Source: Egibacter rhizosphaerae
GTDB lineage: Bacteria; Actinomycetota; Nitriliruptoria; Euzebyales; Egibacteraceae
NCBI RefSeq assembly: GCF_004322855.1
Contig: NZ_CP036402.1
Location: 4,372,001-4,436,000, forward strand
Reading direction: 5' to 3'
DNA: 64,000 nt
In this document: positions 1 through 9,552 of the stretch, in pieces
Position numbering within the stretch: position 1 is the first letter of the stretch
How the letters are laid out: each line of letters starts with the position of its first letter
Program-made: the position numbers and the translations under genes
Notes under the pieces: model-generated
Database searches by the model: none
Seen by the model: only the letters and a program-made list of their open reading frames with translations
What the model was told of the DNA's origin: nothing

Positions 1-41
1 CCGCCGGCCGCGCACGGCCGCACCGTTCGACGGGAGCCGCG

Positions 42-1859
42 ATGACCGACCGTGACCTCCGCGTGGCGAACTGCTCCGGCTTCTTCGGCGACCGCCACGA
101 GGCGGCCCGCGAGATGGTCGAGGGCGGACCGATCGACGTGCTGACCGGCGACTACCTCGCCGAGCTCACGATGTTGATCCTGTACCGCACCTCCCAGCGG
201 GAGCGGCCCGGGTACGCCCACAGCTTCCTCGCCCAGATGGAGGAGGTGCTCGGCGCTTGCCTGGATCGCGGCATCAAGGTGGTCGCGAACGCGGGCGGGC
301 TCGACCCCGCGGGGCTCGCGACCGACCTGGATCGGCTCGGGGAGCGGCTCGGCGTCGGCCCCCGAGTGGCCTACGTGACCGGCGACGACCTGCGCGGCGA
401 GCTCGACACGTTGCAGCAGCGTGGGGTCGACCTGGCTCACCTCGACAGCGGACGGCCACTGGCCGAACTCGACGCCGAGGTCCTCACCGCGAACGCGTAC
501 CTCGGAGGCTGGCCGATCGCCGCCGCGCTCGACGCGGGCGCGGACGTGGTCGTGTGCCCGCGGGTCACCGACGCGGCGCTGACCGTCGGGCCGGCGTCCT
601 GGTGGTTCGGGTGGGCGGCGAACGACTGGGACCGCCTCGCGGGCGCGGTCGTGGCGGGGCACGTGCTCGAGTGCGGTTGCCAGGCGACCGGCGGCAACTA
701 CGCCTTCTTCCACGAGGTCCCCGGGCTCGAGCGCCCGGGCTTCCCCTTGGCCGAGATCGCCGAGGACGGGTCGTCGGTGATCACCAAGCATGCCGGTACC
801 GGCGGGCTCGTGTCGGTCGGCACCGTCACCGCCCAGCTGCTCTACGAGATCGACGGCCCCGCCTACCCGAACCCCGACGTGACGACCCACCTCGACACCG
901 TGCGCGTCGAGGCGGTCGGTCGTGACCGTGTGCGCCTCAGCGGCACCCGTGGCTCGCCGCCGCCACCGGAGCTGAAGGTGGCCCTCAACTACCTCGGCGG
1001 CTACCGGAACACGATGGGGCTGGTGCTGACCGGCCTCGACATCGAGGCGAAGGCGGCGCTCGCCGAGGAGGGACTCTGGCGCGCGCTGGGCGGCCGGGGG
1101 GCGGTGGCCGAGGCCGACGTGCGGTTGATCGGTGGCGAGCGGCTCGATGCCGGCGACAATGCCGACGCGACCTCCGAGCTCCGGGTGACGGTCAAGGATC
1201 CCGATCCCGAGCGGGTGGGGCGCGCGTTCAGCGACCGCGTGGTCGAGCTGACCCTCGCGAACTACCCCGGGTTCTTCACCAGCACGCCCCCGGGGCGCGC
1301 ACAGCCCTACGGTGTGTACTGGCCCGCCCTGATCCCCCGTGACGCCGTCGCCGCGCGGACGGTCGCCCCCGACGGGACGACCCGGGAGCCGGTCGATTCG
1401 CCGGCGACCGAGGCCCTGCCGGCGCTCGTGACCGCCGCACCCGCACCGGTCGGCGGCCCCGGGAGCCCCGGCCGCCGTGCGTCATCCGGGGCACCCGAAA
1501 CCGATGAGCCCACCCGCGAAGTGCCGTTGGGCACGCTGATCGGCGCGCGTTCGGGCGACAAGGGAGGCAACGCGAACGTGGGACTCTGGGCCCGGGACGA
1601 CCCGGAGTGGGCGTGGCTGGACGCCTTCCTCGGGATCGAACGCTTCCGCGAGCTCCTACCGGAGGCCGCGGACCTGCCGGTGCGGCGCCATCGGCTCCCC
1701 AACCTGCGGGCCCTGAACTTCGTGGTCGTCGGACTGCTGGGGGAGGGGGTGGCGGCCACGTCGCGGCCCGACCCGCAAGCCAAGGGACTCGGTGAGCACG
1801 TGCGCAGCCGGATCGTGCCGGTGCCCGCGCGATTCGTCGACTCGCGGGCGGACCGATGA
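42..1859 (+). CDS. AtuA-family (DUF1446) acyclic terpene utilisation protein
   Basis: The 605-residue product matches the AtuA/DUF1446 family, cytoplasmic proteins of uncertain biochemistry linked to catabolism of acyclic terpenes (citronellol/geraniol) and related acyl-CoAs. The N-terminal about 440 residues carry the family pattern (NCSGFFGDR at 10-18, LTGDYLAELTM near 34, NAGGLDP near 83, CPRVTDAAL near 174, ECGCQATGGNYAFF near 212). After a Pro/Ala/Gly-rich linker (about 450-495), a small C-terminal domain begins EVPLGTLIGARSGDKGGNAN and matches the AtuA-like ferredoxin-fold domain that in other genomes is sometimes a separate gene, so this is the fused form. GGGAG lies 5 nt before the ATG. 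It overlaps the next TetR gene by 4 nt, suggesting co-transcription. No other Atu gene is visible inside the window, so the substrate is open. Confidence 0.85.
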   Translation: MTDRDLRVANCSGFFGDRHEAAREMVEGGPIDVLTGDYLAELTMLILYRTSQRERPGYAHSFLAQMEEVLGACLDRGIKVVANAGGLDPAGLATDLDRLGERLGVGPRVAYVTGDDLRGELDTLQQRGVDLAHLDSGRPLAELDAEVLTANAYLGGWPIAAALDAGADVVVCPRVTDAALTVGPASWWFGWAANDWDRLAGAVVAGHVLECGCQATGGNYAFFHEVPGLERPGFPLAEIAEDGSSVITKHAGTGGLVSVGTVTAQLLYEIDGPAYPNPDVTTHLDTVRVEAVGRDRVRLSGTRGSPPPPELKVALNYLGGYRNTMGLVLTGLDIEAKAALAEEGLWRALGGRGAVAEADVRLIGGERLDAGDNADATSELRVTVKDPDPERVGRAFSDRVVELTLANYPGFFTSTPPGRAQPYGVYWPALIPRDAVAARTVAPDGTTREPVDSPATEALPALVTAAPAPVGGPGSPGRRASSGAPETDEPTREVPLGTLIGARSGDKGGNANVGLWARDDPEWAWLDAFLGIERFRELLPEAADLPVRRHRLPNLRALNFVVVGLLGEGVAATSRPDPQAKGLGEHVRSRIVPVPARFVDSRADR

Positions 1860-2419
1860 GCGCCGCCCCGCCGGCGTCCCGGCGCGAGCAGTTACTGCAG
1901 CGCGCCGCCGAGCTCTTCCGCGAACGCGGATACCACGCCGTCGGCGTGGACGAGATCGCCGCGGCCGCGGGCATCACCGGGCCCGGCCTGTACCGGCACT
2001 TCGCGACGAAGCAGTCGCTGCTCGCGGCGTTGTTCGAGCGCGCCGGAGGGCAGCTCATCCAGCGGGCGCGCCGCGACGTCGCCGCCGCGCCCGACGAGGC
2101 CACCGCGTTGGTGGCACTCGTGCGAGCACACCTCGACATGGCCACACGGGACCGTGCGCTCTTGGCGGTGTACCTGCACGAGGTCCGCAGCCTCGCGCCC
2201 GACGATCGTGCGCGCCTGGCCACGCAACGGCACGACTACTACCGCGTCTGGGGCGAGGTGATCGGGGCCCTGCGACCCGAGTTGCCCGACGAGGACGTCG
2301 CCGTCGTCGTGCGCGCCTTGCTGGGCCTGCTCAACACCGCGGGAGAGGTCGCCGACGACGCCGACCAGGCCGAGCGGATCCTCGGGCCGATGGCACGGGC
2401 GGCCGCGCTCGGCGCCTGA
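1856..2419 (+). CDS. TetR/AcrR family transcriptional regulator
   Basis: A 187-residue one-component repressor. Residues about 10-55 form the TetR helix-turn-helix (REQLLQRAAELFRERGYHAV then GVDEIAAAAGITGPGLYRHF), and the rest is the variable helical ligand-binding and dimer domain. The start overlaps the AtuA stop (ATGA), so the two genes are translationally coupled and the regulator probably controls its own operon. The ligand cannot be read from sequence; an acyl-CoA or terpenoid intermediate is an inference from the AtuA neighbour. It ends before a strong hairpin (2495-2515) shared with the convergent dehydrogenase gene. Confidence 0.9.
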   Translation: MSAAPPASRREQLLQRAAELFRERGYHAVGVDEIAAAAGITGPGLYRHFATKQSLLAALFERAGGQLIQRARRDVAAAPDEATALVALVRAHLDMATRDRALLAVYLHEVRSLAPDDRARLATQRHDYYRVWGEVIGALRPELPDEDVAVVVRALLGLLNTAGEVADDADQAERILGPMARAAALGA

Positions 2420-2494
2420 GCCATCGCCCCGCCCGGGGAGCCCCGGGGGGAGCCACCGCGCCCGGGAGGGGCGCCGCGCCGTCCACGACGCTCC

Positions 2495-2515
2495 CGGGCG
2501 GGCGCGGCCCGCCCG
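2495..2515. terminator. Strong GC hairpin between convergent genes
   Basis: A perfect 9-bp stem (CGGGCGGGC / GCCCGCCCG) with a 3-nt GCG loop lies 14 nt past the alcohol dehydrogenase stop and 76 nt past the TetR stop, so it can serve transcription from both sides. No U-tract follows, as is common in high-GC actinobacteria. Its left arm can alternatively pair upstream: CGCCCGGGAG at 2459-2468 is the exact complement of CTCCCGGGCG at 2491-2500. Confidence 0.65.
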
Positions 2516-2528
2516 CCACCTCCGCCGC

Positions 2529-3569
2529 CTACGGGGTCAGTACCACCTTCAGGGCCCCGGACTCCTCGGCGGCGGCGAAGACGTCGTAGGCCTCCTCGAA
2601 CTCGGCCATCCGGAACCGGTGCGTGATGAACCGGCTCACGTCCAGACGCCCCATCTCCAGCAGCTTGAGCAGCTCCGGCGTCACGAAGGTGTTCACCAGG
2701 CCGGTGCGGATCGTGACGTTCTTGATCCACAGGGTCTCGAGATGCAGCGTCGCCGGCGTCCCGTGGACGCCGAGGTTCGCCACGCGGCCGCCGGGCCGGA
2801 TGATCTCGGCGCACTGCTCGAAGGTGGCGGGGATGCCGACGGCCTCCATCGCGACGTCCGCGCCGAGCCCTTCGGTCAGCTCCCGGACCCGCGCGGCGAC
2901 GTCGTCGCGCTCCGGGTTGAGCACGACGTCCGCGCCGAAGCGCTTGGCGGCCTCGAGCCGGGAATCGGCGAGGTCGACGGCGATGATCCGGGCGGGGGAG
3001 TAGAGGGTCGCACCGAGGATCGCGGCGAGGCCGATCGGGCCGGCGCCGACGACCACGACCGTGTCACCCGGGCTGACCTCGCCGTAGCGCACGCCGATCT
3101 CGTACCCGGTGGGCAGGATGTCGGCGAGCATCAGGGTCTCCTCGTCGGACACGCCCTCGGGAACCGGATGGGTCGACGTGTCCGCGAACGGGACGCGCAC
3201 GTACTCGGCCTGGGTGCCGTCGATCAGGTGGCCGAGGAGCCAGCCGCCCCCTCCCTGGCACTGGGAGTACATGCCCTCGCGGCAGTACCGGCACCGCCCG
3301 CACGAGGTGATGCAGGACACCAGTACGCGGTCCCCCGGCTGCACGGTGCTCACGCTGCTGCCGACCTCGGTGACGGTGCCGACCGCCTCGTGGCCGAGGA
3401 TGCGACCCTCGGTGACCGCTGGGACGTCACCCTTGAGGATGTGCAGGTCCGTCCCACAGATCGTCACGGCGTCCACCCGCACGATCGCATCCGTGGAGTC
3501 CTGAACCTTGGGGTCGGGCACCTCCTCCCACCTGCGGTCGCCGGCACCGTGGTACACGATCGCCTTCAT
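2529..3569 (-). CDS. Zinc-dependent alcohol dehydrogenase (MDR superfamily)
   Basis: A 346-residue medium-chain dehydrogenase that should oxidise an alcohol with NAD(P)+. Catalytic zinc ligands are visible at Cys38 (ICGTD) with His60-Glu61 (GHE), and the structural zinc site at Cys90, Cys93, Cys96 and Cys104 (CGRCRYC then SQC). The Rossmann glycine motif VVGAGPIGLAA lies near residue 180. The ATG at 3569 is chosen over an in-frame upstream start because MKAIVYHG is the usual family beginning and AGGA sits 7 nt before it. The arrangement resembles bacterial class III-like or isopropanol-type ADHs; the substrate cannot be fixed. Confidence 0.9.
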   Translation of the reverse strand: MKAIVYHGAGDRRWEEVPDPKVQDSTDAIVRVDAVTICGTDLHILKGDVPAVTEGRILGHEAVGTVTEVGSSVSTVQPGDRVLVSCITSCGRCRYCREGMYSQCQGGGGWLLGHLIDGTQAEYVRVPFADTSTHPVPEGVSDEETLMLADILPTGYEIGVRYGEVSPGDTVVVVGAGPIGLAAILGATLYSPARIIAVDLADSRLEAAKRFGADVVLNPERDDVAARVRELTEGLGADVAMEAVGIPATFEQCAEIIRPGGRVANLGVHGTPATLHLETLWIKNVTIRTGLVNTFVTPELLKLLEMGRLDVSRFITHRFRMAEFEEAYDVFAAAEESGALKVVLTP

Positions 3570-3695
3570 GGCTGTCCTTTCGTGTCCGTCCGGACGCGCG
3601 TCAACGGCGCACCTCACACGCAGCATGCTCAACGCGGTGGGTCGCGACGAGCGCCGGCGGCCCTACGGATCCGGGCCGAGGGTCCCGTCCGGACG

Positions 3696-4847
3696 TCATG
3701 AACGCAACCTCTCGAGACGACTGATGCCCGCGTCGAGCACCGCATCGGTCTTGCAGAATGCGAACCGCACCAGCCCGCGGCCCCGCGCGGGCTCGGCGTA
3801 GAACACCGACTGGGGCACCGCGACGACGCCGGCCCGTTCGGGCAGGTCCAGGCACCACGCGACGTCGTCGGTGTCGCCGAGGTCGGCGGTGACGAAGTAC
3901 GTGCCGTCGGGCGGTCGAACGTCGAACCCGGCGGTCGCCAGCCCTTCGACCAGCCGGTCACGGCGGCTGCGGTAGTCCGCGCGGTAGTTGGCGAAGTACT
4001 CGTCGTCGAGCGCGAGGCCGACGGCGACCGCGTACTGGAAGGGCGTGCCGTTCACGAACGTCATGAACTGCTTGGCGGTCCGCACGGCGTTCGCCAGGTC
4101 GGGCGGTGCGCAGAGCCACCCGATCTTCCAGCCGGTGACCGAGAACGTCTTGCCGGCCGAGGAGACGGTGACGGTGCGCTCGCGCATTCCGGGAAACGTC
4201 GCGAGGGGATGGTGGGCGACGTCGAAGGTCAGGTGCTCGTAGACCTCGTCGGTGACCGCGATGAGGTCGTGCTCGACGCACACCGCTGCGATCTCGGCGA
4301 GCTCCTCGCGCGTGAAGACCTTCCCGGTCGGGTTGTGCGGGCTGTTGAGCAGGACGAGTCGGGTCTTCGGGCTGACCGCCGCGCGCAGGGCGGCGGGATC
4401 GATCGCCAGGTCGCGACGGTCGAGCGGCACGGGGCTGGGCACCGCTCCGGCCATCGCGATGCCCGCCCGGTAGGAGTCGTAGAAGGGCTCGAAGACGACG
4501 ACCTCGTCGCCGACCTCGCAGAGGGCCTGCAGCCCCGCGCAGATGGCCTCGGTGGCGCCGGCGGTGGCGATGATCTCGCTCTCGGGATCGTAGTCCAGGC
4601 CCCAGAAACGCTGCTGGTGTGCGGCGACCGCCTCGCGCAGCGGCGCTACGCCCGGGCCCGGGGCGTACTGGTTGTGGCCCTCACGGATCGCGGTGATCGC
4701 GGCTTCGAGGACCTCGCCCGGCCCGTCGAAGTCGGGGAATCCCTGCCCGAGGTTCACCGCCCGGTGTCGTTCGGCGAGCGCGCTCATCTGCGCGAACACC
4801 GTGGTGCCGAAGCCCTGCAAGCGTGAGGTCAGGTACGGAGTACGCAT
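3696..4847 (-). CDS. PLP-dependent class I/II aminotransferase
   Basis: A 383-residue fold-type I aminotransferase. The PLP lysine is Lys233 in SSAGKTFSVTGWKIGW; HNPTG (Asn172), Asp200 and Tyr203 complete the cofactor site. The order of motifs (VNLGQGFPDF near 31, NQYAPGPGVAPLREA near 59) is that of the DapC/YbdL/kynurenine aminotransferase group, so likely roles are succinyl-diaminopimelate, methionine or glutamine transamination. The ATG at 4847 is preferred to a TTG nine bases upstream, which would sit too close to the only AGG. It lies 18 nt after the ATPase stop on the same strand and may be read through from it. Confidence 0.88.
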   Translation of the reverse strand: MRTPYLTSRLQGFGTTVFAQMSALAERHRAVNLGQGFPDFDGPGEVLEAAITAIREGHNQYAPGPGVAPLREAVAAHQQRFWGLDYDPESEIIATAGATEAICAGLQALCEVGDEVVVFEPFYDSYRAGIAMAGAVPSPVPLDRRDLAIDPAALRAAVSPKTRLVLLNSPHNPTGKVFTREELAEIAAVCVEHDLIAVTDEVYEHLTFDVAHHPLATFPGMRERTVTVSSAGKTFSVTGWKIGWLCAPPDLANAVRTAKQFMTFVNGTPFQYAVAVGLALDDEYFANYRADYRSRRDRLVEGLATAGFDVRPPDGTYFVTADLGDTDDVAWCLDLPERAGVVAVPQSVFYAEPARGRGLVRFAFCKTDAVLDAGISRLERLRS

Positions 4848-4865
4848 GGGGCGCAAGCCTAGGGA

Positions 4866-7800
4866 TCAGTCGCTGCGGAGGACACGCCCGGCGACGTGGC
4901 CACCCACCGCGCCGACCGCGGACGCCGTCATGGCCTGGCTCCAGCCCAGCGGGCCGAGGGGGCGGCAGCCGAAGAAGCCGCTGAGGACCGGCGTCTGCAC
5001 GATCGCTGCCAGCGCGGCGAGGCTGCCGGCGCTCGTGGCCACGACGAGCGGCTCGCGGGCGCCGCCCGCGAGCAGGGTCTGGCCCAGCTGCGTGCCGACC
5101 AGGGAGACGAGCCCCACGGTGCCCGCCCGCTGGGCGGTCCCGGTGACGCGCGCCGCGGCCCACGCCCCGGTCGCCGCCGTGCCGGTCGCGGTCGCACGCA
5201 CCGCGATCGACCGGGTGAGCGCGGAGCCCAGCGAGGTGCTCGGCCCCTCGCGGCGGAGTGCCTCGGGCGAGCGGTCGCGTGGGGGTCGCACGGCGATCGC
5301 GACCGCGGGTGCGAGGTCGGTGAGCAGGTTGACCAGGAGGAACTGTCGCCCGCTGATCGGCGCACGTCGGCTGAACAGGCTGGAGGAGAGCGTGAAGCCG
5401 ATCTCGCCGAGGTTGCCACCGAGCAACACGCCGAGGGCCTCACGGACGGAGCCCCACAGGGCACGGCCCTCGGTGACGGCATCGATCAGCGTCTCCACCC
5501 GGTCGTCGGTGACGACCAGGTCCGCGGCATCGCGCGCGGCGGGGGTGGCGCGCCGACCGAGGGCGACGCCCACGTCGGCGAGGCGGATGGCGGGCGCGTC
5601 GTTCGCCCCGTCCCCGGTCATCGCCACGGCGCGACCCCCGGCCTGCAGTCGCTGGACGATGCGCACCTTGGCGGCGGGCGTCACCCGGGCGATGACGGCG
5701 ACCTCGTCGAGCCGGGCGGCGAGCGCCTCGTCGTCGAGCGCGTCGATCTCGGGCCCGGTGAGGACCCGTCCGCCGATCCCGAGCTCGTCGGCGATGGCCG
5801 CAGCGGTGTCGGGATGGTCGCCGGTGACCATCATCGCCCGGACGCCGGCACCGCGGATGCCGTCGAGCGCGTCGCGGGCCGTCGCGCGGACCGGGTCGGC
5901 GAGCGCGAGGAGGCCGACGAGCTCGAGGTCGGCCAGGGTCGTGTCGTCGTCCAGGGGCTCGTCCCCGTCGGGGACGGGGCCCGTGGCGATGGCTAGTACA
6001 CGGAAGCCGCTGCGCGCGATGGCGTCGGCGCGTTCGTCCACCTCGCCGAGTGTGGCCCGGTCCAGCGGTTGCGTCGTCCCACCGGGCCGCCAGCGGGTGC
6101 AGCGGCGGAGGATCTCCTCCGGCGCGCCCTTGACGACGACCGTCCGCTGCGCCCCGTCTCGGGCGACGATCGCGTGCAACCCGCGGGAGGCCTCGAACGG
6201 CAGCTCGTCCTCGACCTCCCAGCCGCCGGCCTCGACCCCCGCGCGCTCGGCGGCCTCGACGATGGCGCGGTCGGTGGGGTTGCCGTCGTCGCCACTCGGA
6301 GGGGTGGCTCGCGCGGCGGTCGCGAGGACCTCGCCGGGCAGACCGTTGGCCGTGGGCTCCCACGTGTCCAGCCCGTCGGTCACGAGGCGCAGGCGCATCC
6401 GCCCTTCGGTCAGGGTGCCGGTCTTGTCGATGCACAGCACCTCCACGCGACCGAGCGCCTCGATCGCTCGCGGGTCGCGGACCACGGCCCCCCGTGTCGC
6501 GAGACGCCGCGCCGCGGCGAGCTGCGCCGCCGTGGAGACGAACGGCAGGCCCTCCGGGACGCTCGCGATCGCGAGGCTCACGCCCGTGCCGGCGACCTCA
6601 CGGAGCGGCCAGCGTCGCAGCATGCCCACGCCGGCCACGACGCCCGCCGTGGCCAGGCTCGCGGGCAGGATGCGCTCGCTCAGGGCGGACAGGCGCGCCT
6701 CCACGCCGCTGGCCGGCGGGGCGCCCGCGTCGGCGATCGCACGTGACAGTTCCGTGTCGGCGCCCCCCGCGACGACGACCGCGCGGGCACTGCCCGCCGC
6801 GACGACGGCGTCCTCGTAGAGCATGCTGGTCCGGTCGGCCAACTCGGCGCCGGGCGTGGGCTCGGCGCCCTTGGCGACGGGGAGGGACTCCCCGGTGAGG
6901 CTCGACTCGTCGGCCTCCAGGTCGGCTGCCTCCAGGATCCGGCAGTCGGCCGGCACGACGTCGCCGACCTCGAGCACGATCACGTCACCGGGGACGAGGT
7001 CGTCCTCGGGGACCTCGTGCAGGGCGCCGTCCCGCAGGACGCGTGCCCGGGCCGTGGTGCGCTCGAGCAGGCGCGCGATCTCACGATCGGCGCGCAGGCG
7101 CTGGATCCCGCCCACGGCGCCGTTCACCCCGATCAGGCCGATGACGAGCCACGCGTCGAGCATCGAGCCGGCCGCCGCCGCGAGCGCCGCGCCCCCCGCG
7201 AGGATCGGGTTCAGGGGGTTCGCGAGCTCGGCGAGGAACGGCTCGGCGGAGCCGAGTTCCGGCTCGTCGGCGCGTCGGCTGCGCTTGCGCTGCCGCGCCT
7301 GCGGGGTCGAGAGCCCGAGCAGGCCGGCGTCGAGGCGCCGCAGCACGGCCTCGGCGGGCAGGGCGTGCCACGCGGTGCGCGCCGGAGGCCGTGGACGTGG
7401 TTGGTGGGCGAGCGAGATGGCTGCCCAGGTGCCGGCCAGCAGGGAGGCGCCGGCGGCGCCGTTGACGATGGTCAGGCAGCGCCTGCCGGCGCTCGCCCGC
7501 GGCCCCGTGAGCGCGACGAGTGCCCCGAGTGCGGAGCCTCCCAGCGCGAACCGGGCGCTGCGCCGGCTGACCGCGTGGGCCACGACCGAGGCGTCGACGA
7601 TCAGCGCGGTCTCGGCGAGCTCCCGGCCGAAGACCAGGTCCGCCCCCCAGGGTGGGCGGCCGCTGCGGCGGACGAGGCCGACCGCCACGTCCGCGGCGGC
7701 CAGCCCGGTCTTCCCCCGGCGGGCGATCACCATCACGCCGGCGCCATCGGCCTGCAGATCGCGGACCGCGCGGCCCATGGCCTTGCCCCGCGGAACCACC

Positions 7801-9533
7801 GCGTCGGGGCCGAGTCGCCGATCGAGACCACCCTTGCGGCCGGCGATCACGAACGTGTGGCCCGCATCGCGGATCGCCCGCAGCACCAGCTCCGCCCCCG
7901 GATCGAGGCGCCGACGAACGCCGACCACGGCCCGGACCCGCCGGCCGCGGACGAGCGCCAGGGCGTAGAGGCCCGAGGCCCGCAACTCCCGCGCGCGCGT
8001 CGTGGTGCCGCGGGGGCGCTCGACGCCCCCCTCCAGGCTGTCGAACGGCGCGAGGATCCAGCCTCCGCGGCTCACCCGGTCGCCGGGATCGCGCGCGTCG
8101 AGGAGCCGATCGACGGTCGCCTCGGCATCGACGCCCTCGTCGGCCCAGGCGACCCGCGTGACCTCGTGCTCGTCGGCAACGAGCACGTCGCTGTCGACGA
8201 CGACCGTGTCGACGCGGTCGAGCCGGCGGAGCGCCTCCCCGTCGAGTGGAACGACGCCCCGGTAGGCCAGGGTGCGCCCGAGCTGCGCGGCGAAGCCCTC
8301 CCGCCCGAGGCGCGCGGCCTTCGGTATCCCCGCGAGGAAGGCGTCGGTGGAACGGCGCACGTCCCGGGTCAGCGCGAACGAGACGGCGAACCCCGCGAGC
8401 GAGCTCGCGCTGATTCGCTCAGACCAGCTCTCGACCGGTCCGTGCGGCAGCGGCAGCGGGCGGGGCTCGAGGTCGGGCGGGGCGATCTCCCCGCCGTCCG
8501 CCGCGGCGTAGAGTTCGTCCGCGCGCTGAGCCCAGACGTGCTGGCGGGCCCGCAGCTCGCCGAGCAGCGATGCCTGATACCCGAGGTCGACGATCGCGCC
8601 GGTCGGGCCCTGGCTGGCCCCGTTGGCCAACGCATTGCCCAGTGGCATCACGAGCTGGGTCGTGCGTCGGCCCAGGACCTGCTCGAGGCGGTCACGCAGC
8701 GCCGGGTGGTTGTCGATCACCGGCAGGATGCCGGCCAGTTCGACGGGGATGCGGGGCAGGCGAGCGGCGCGGCCGACGATGCTGTAACCGATCGCGAGGA
8801 CGTCGCCGGTCATGGCGGCGATCGCGCGGTGGACCGGTTCGTCGTCGCTGGGGTGCTCGGCGCGCTCGGCGGCTTCCCATCGCGGTTCCGCGCGGCGCTT
8901 TCGGCGGACGCCGTGCGCGTCCTCGACGGTCTCGACCGCGGCCACGATGAGGTCGACGGGCCCACCGGACAGACCGACCGCGATCCGGCTGGTGATCGCG
9001 TTGACCTCGGCCCACTCGACGCCCTCGAGCTGCTCGACGGCCTCGCGGAGGCGGCGTCGCAGGCCGCGGGCCCCGGGTTCGTCGACCCCGTGGACCTCGA
9101 TCTCGAGCTGATCGCCGTCCTCGTCCTCCCAGACCCGCCGGTGGGTGCCGAGGGTGTCCTCGACGAGGTCGGTCCCCTCCTCGACGACGTCGGCGACCAA
9201 CTCGCGACCGCCGTCCACGAACTCGGGCAGTGCCTCGACGTGCTCCTCGACGAACTCGCCGACGCCGGAGACGAGCTCGCTCACGTCCTCCGCACGGTCC
9301 TGCAGTTGTGCCGCGACGGAGCCCACCACGCGCTCCGCCTCGTCGCGCCACCCGTTCGCCCGGCTCTCCACCGCGTCGCTCGCCCCGTCGAGCGCCGTGT
9401 CGATCCGGTCGCCGACGTCGGCGACGGCGCGGGCGACGGTCCCCGCGCTCGCGCGGGCCAGGTCGTTCGCGAGGACGAGCGGGGTGAGCGCGAGGGCGAA
9501 CGGCCGCCCGGGCCGCTCGGGAGCATCATTCAT
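4866..9533 (-). CDS. Giant cation-transporting P-type ATPase, CtpH/CtpI-like
   Basis: A 1555-residue membrane pump, the length class of mycobacterial CtpH and CtpI. The C-terminal half is a full P-type ATPase: actuator TGES at 880-883, transmembrane PEGLP at 993-997, phosphorylation site DKTGTLT from Asp1036, and hinge GDGANDAP around Asp1308. PEGLP (not CPC) places it with P2-type Ca/Mg-like pumps rather than P1B heavy-metal pumps. Residues about 145-220 resemble an HMA fold without CxxC. Residues about 380-650 look like a second, degenerate ATPase: DSDVLV (Asp447) stands where DKTGTLT would be, with no intact hinge motif. A GGAG sits close to the ATG. It lies between an acyl-CoA dehydrogenase and an aminotransferase with no regulator. 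The ion is unknown. Confidence 0.88.
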   Translation of the reverse strand: MNDAPERPGRPFALALTPLVLANDLARASAGTVARAVADVGDRIDTALDGASDAVESRANGWRDEAERVVGSVAAQLQDRAEDVSELVSGVGEFVEEHVEALPEFVDGGRELVADVVEEGTDLVEDTLGTHRRVWEDEDGDQLEIEVHGVDEPGARGLRRRLREAVEQLEGVEWAEVNAITSRIAVGLSGGPVDLIVAAVETVEDAHGVRRKRRAEPRWEAAERAEHPSDDEPVHRAIAAMTGDVLAIGYSIVGRAARLPRIPVELAGILPVIDNHPALRDRLEQVLGRRTTQLVMPLGNALANGASQGPTGAIVDLGYQASLLGELRARQHVWAQRADELYAAADGGEIAPPDLEPRPLPLPHGPVESWSERISASSLAGFAVSFALTRDVRRSTDAFLAGIPKAARLGREGFAAQLGRTLAYRGVVPLDGEALRRLDRVDTVVVDSDVLVADEHEVTRVAWADEGVDAEATVDRLLDARDPGDRVSRGGWILAPFDSLEGGVERPRGTTTRARELRASGLYALALVRGRRVRAVVGVRRRLDPGAELVLRAIRDAGHTFVIAGRKGGLDRRLGPDAVVPRGKAMGRAVRDLQADGAGVMVIARRGKTGLAAADVAVGLVRRSGRPPWGADLVFGRELAETALIVDASVVAHAVSRRSARFALGGSALGALVALTGPRASAGRRCLTIVNGAAGASLLAGTWAAISLAHQPRPRPPARTAWHALPAEAVLRRLDAGLLGLSTPQARQRKRSRRADEPELGSAEPFLAELANPLNPILAGGAALAAAAGSMLDAWLVIGLIGVNGAVGGIQRLRADREIARLLERTTARARVLRDGALHEVPEDDLVPGDVIVLEVGDVVPADCRILEAADLEADESSLTGESLPVAKGAEPTPGAELADRTSMLYEDAVVAAGSARAVVVAGGADTELSRAIADAGAPPASGVEARLSALSERILPASLATAGVVAGVGMLRRWPLREVAGTGVSLAIASVPEGLPFVSTAAQLAAARRLATRGAVVRDPRAIEALGRVEVLCIDKTGTLTEGRMRLRLVTDGLDTWEPTANGLPGEVLATAARATPPSGDDGNPTDRAIVEAAERAGVEAGGWEVEDELPFEASRGLHAIVARDGAQRTVVVKGAPEEILRRCTRWRPGGTTQPLDRATLGEVDERADAIARSGFRVLAIATGPVPDGDEPLDDDTTLADLELVGLLALADPVRATARDALDGIRGAGVRAMMVTGDHPDTAAAIADELGIGGRVLTGPEIDALDDEALAARLDEVAVIARVTPAAKVRIVQRLQAGGRAVAMTGDGANDAPAIRLADVGVALGRRATPAARDAADLVVTDDRVETLIDAVTEGRALWGSVREALGVLLGGNLGEIGFTLSSSLFSRRAPISGRQFLLVNLLTDLAPAVAIAVRPPRDRSPEALRREGPSTSLGSALTRSIAVRATATGTAATGAWAAARVTGTAQRAGTVGLVSLVGTQLGQTLLAGGAREPLVVATSAGSLAALAAIVQTPVLSGFFGCRPLGPLGWSQAMTASAVGAVGGHVAGRVLRSD

Positions 9534-9552
9534 CGCTCCAAGCTTGCCCTCA

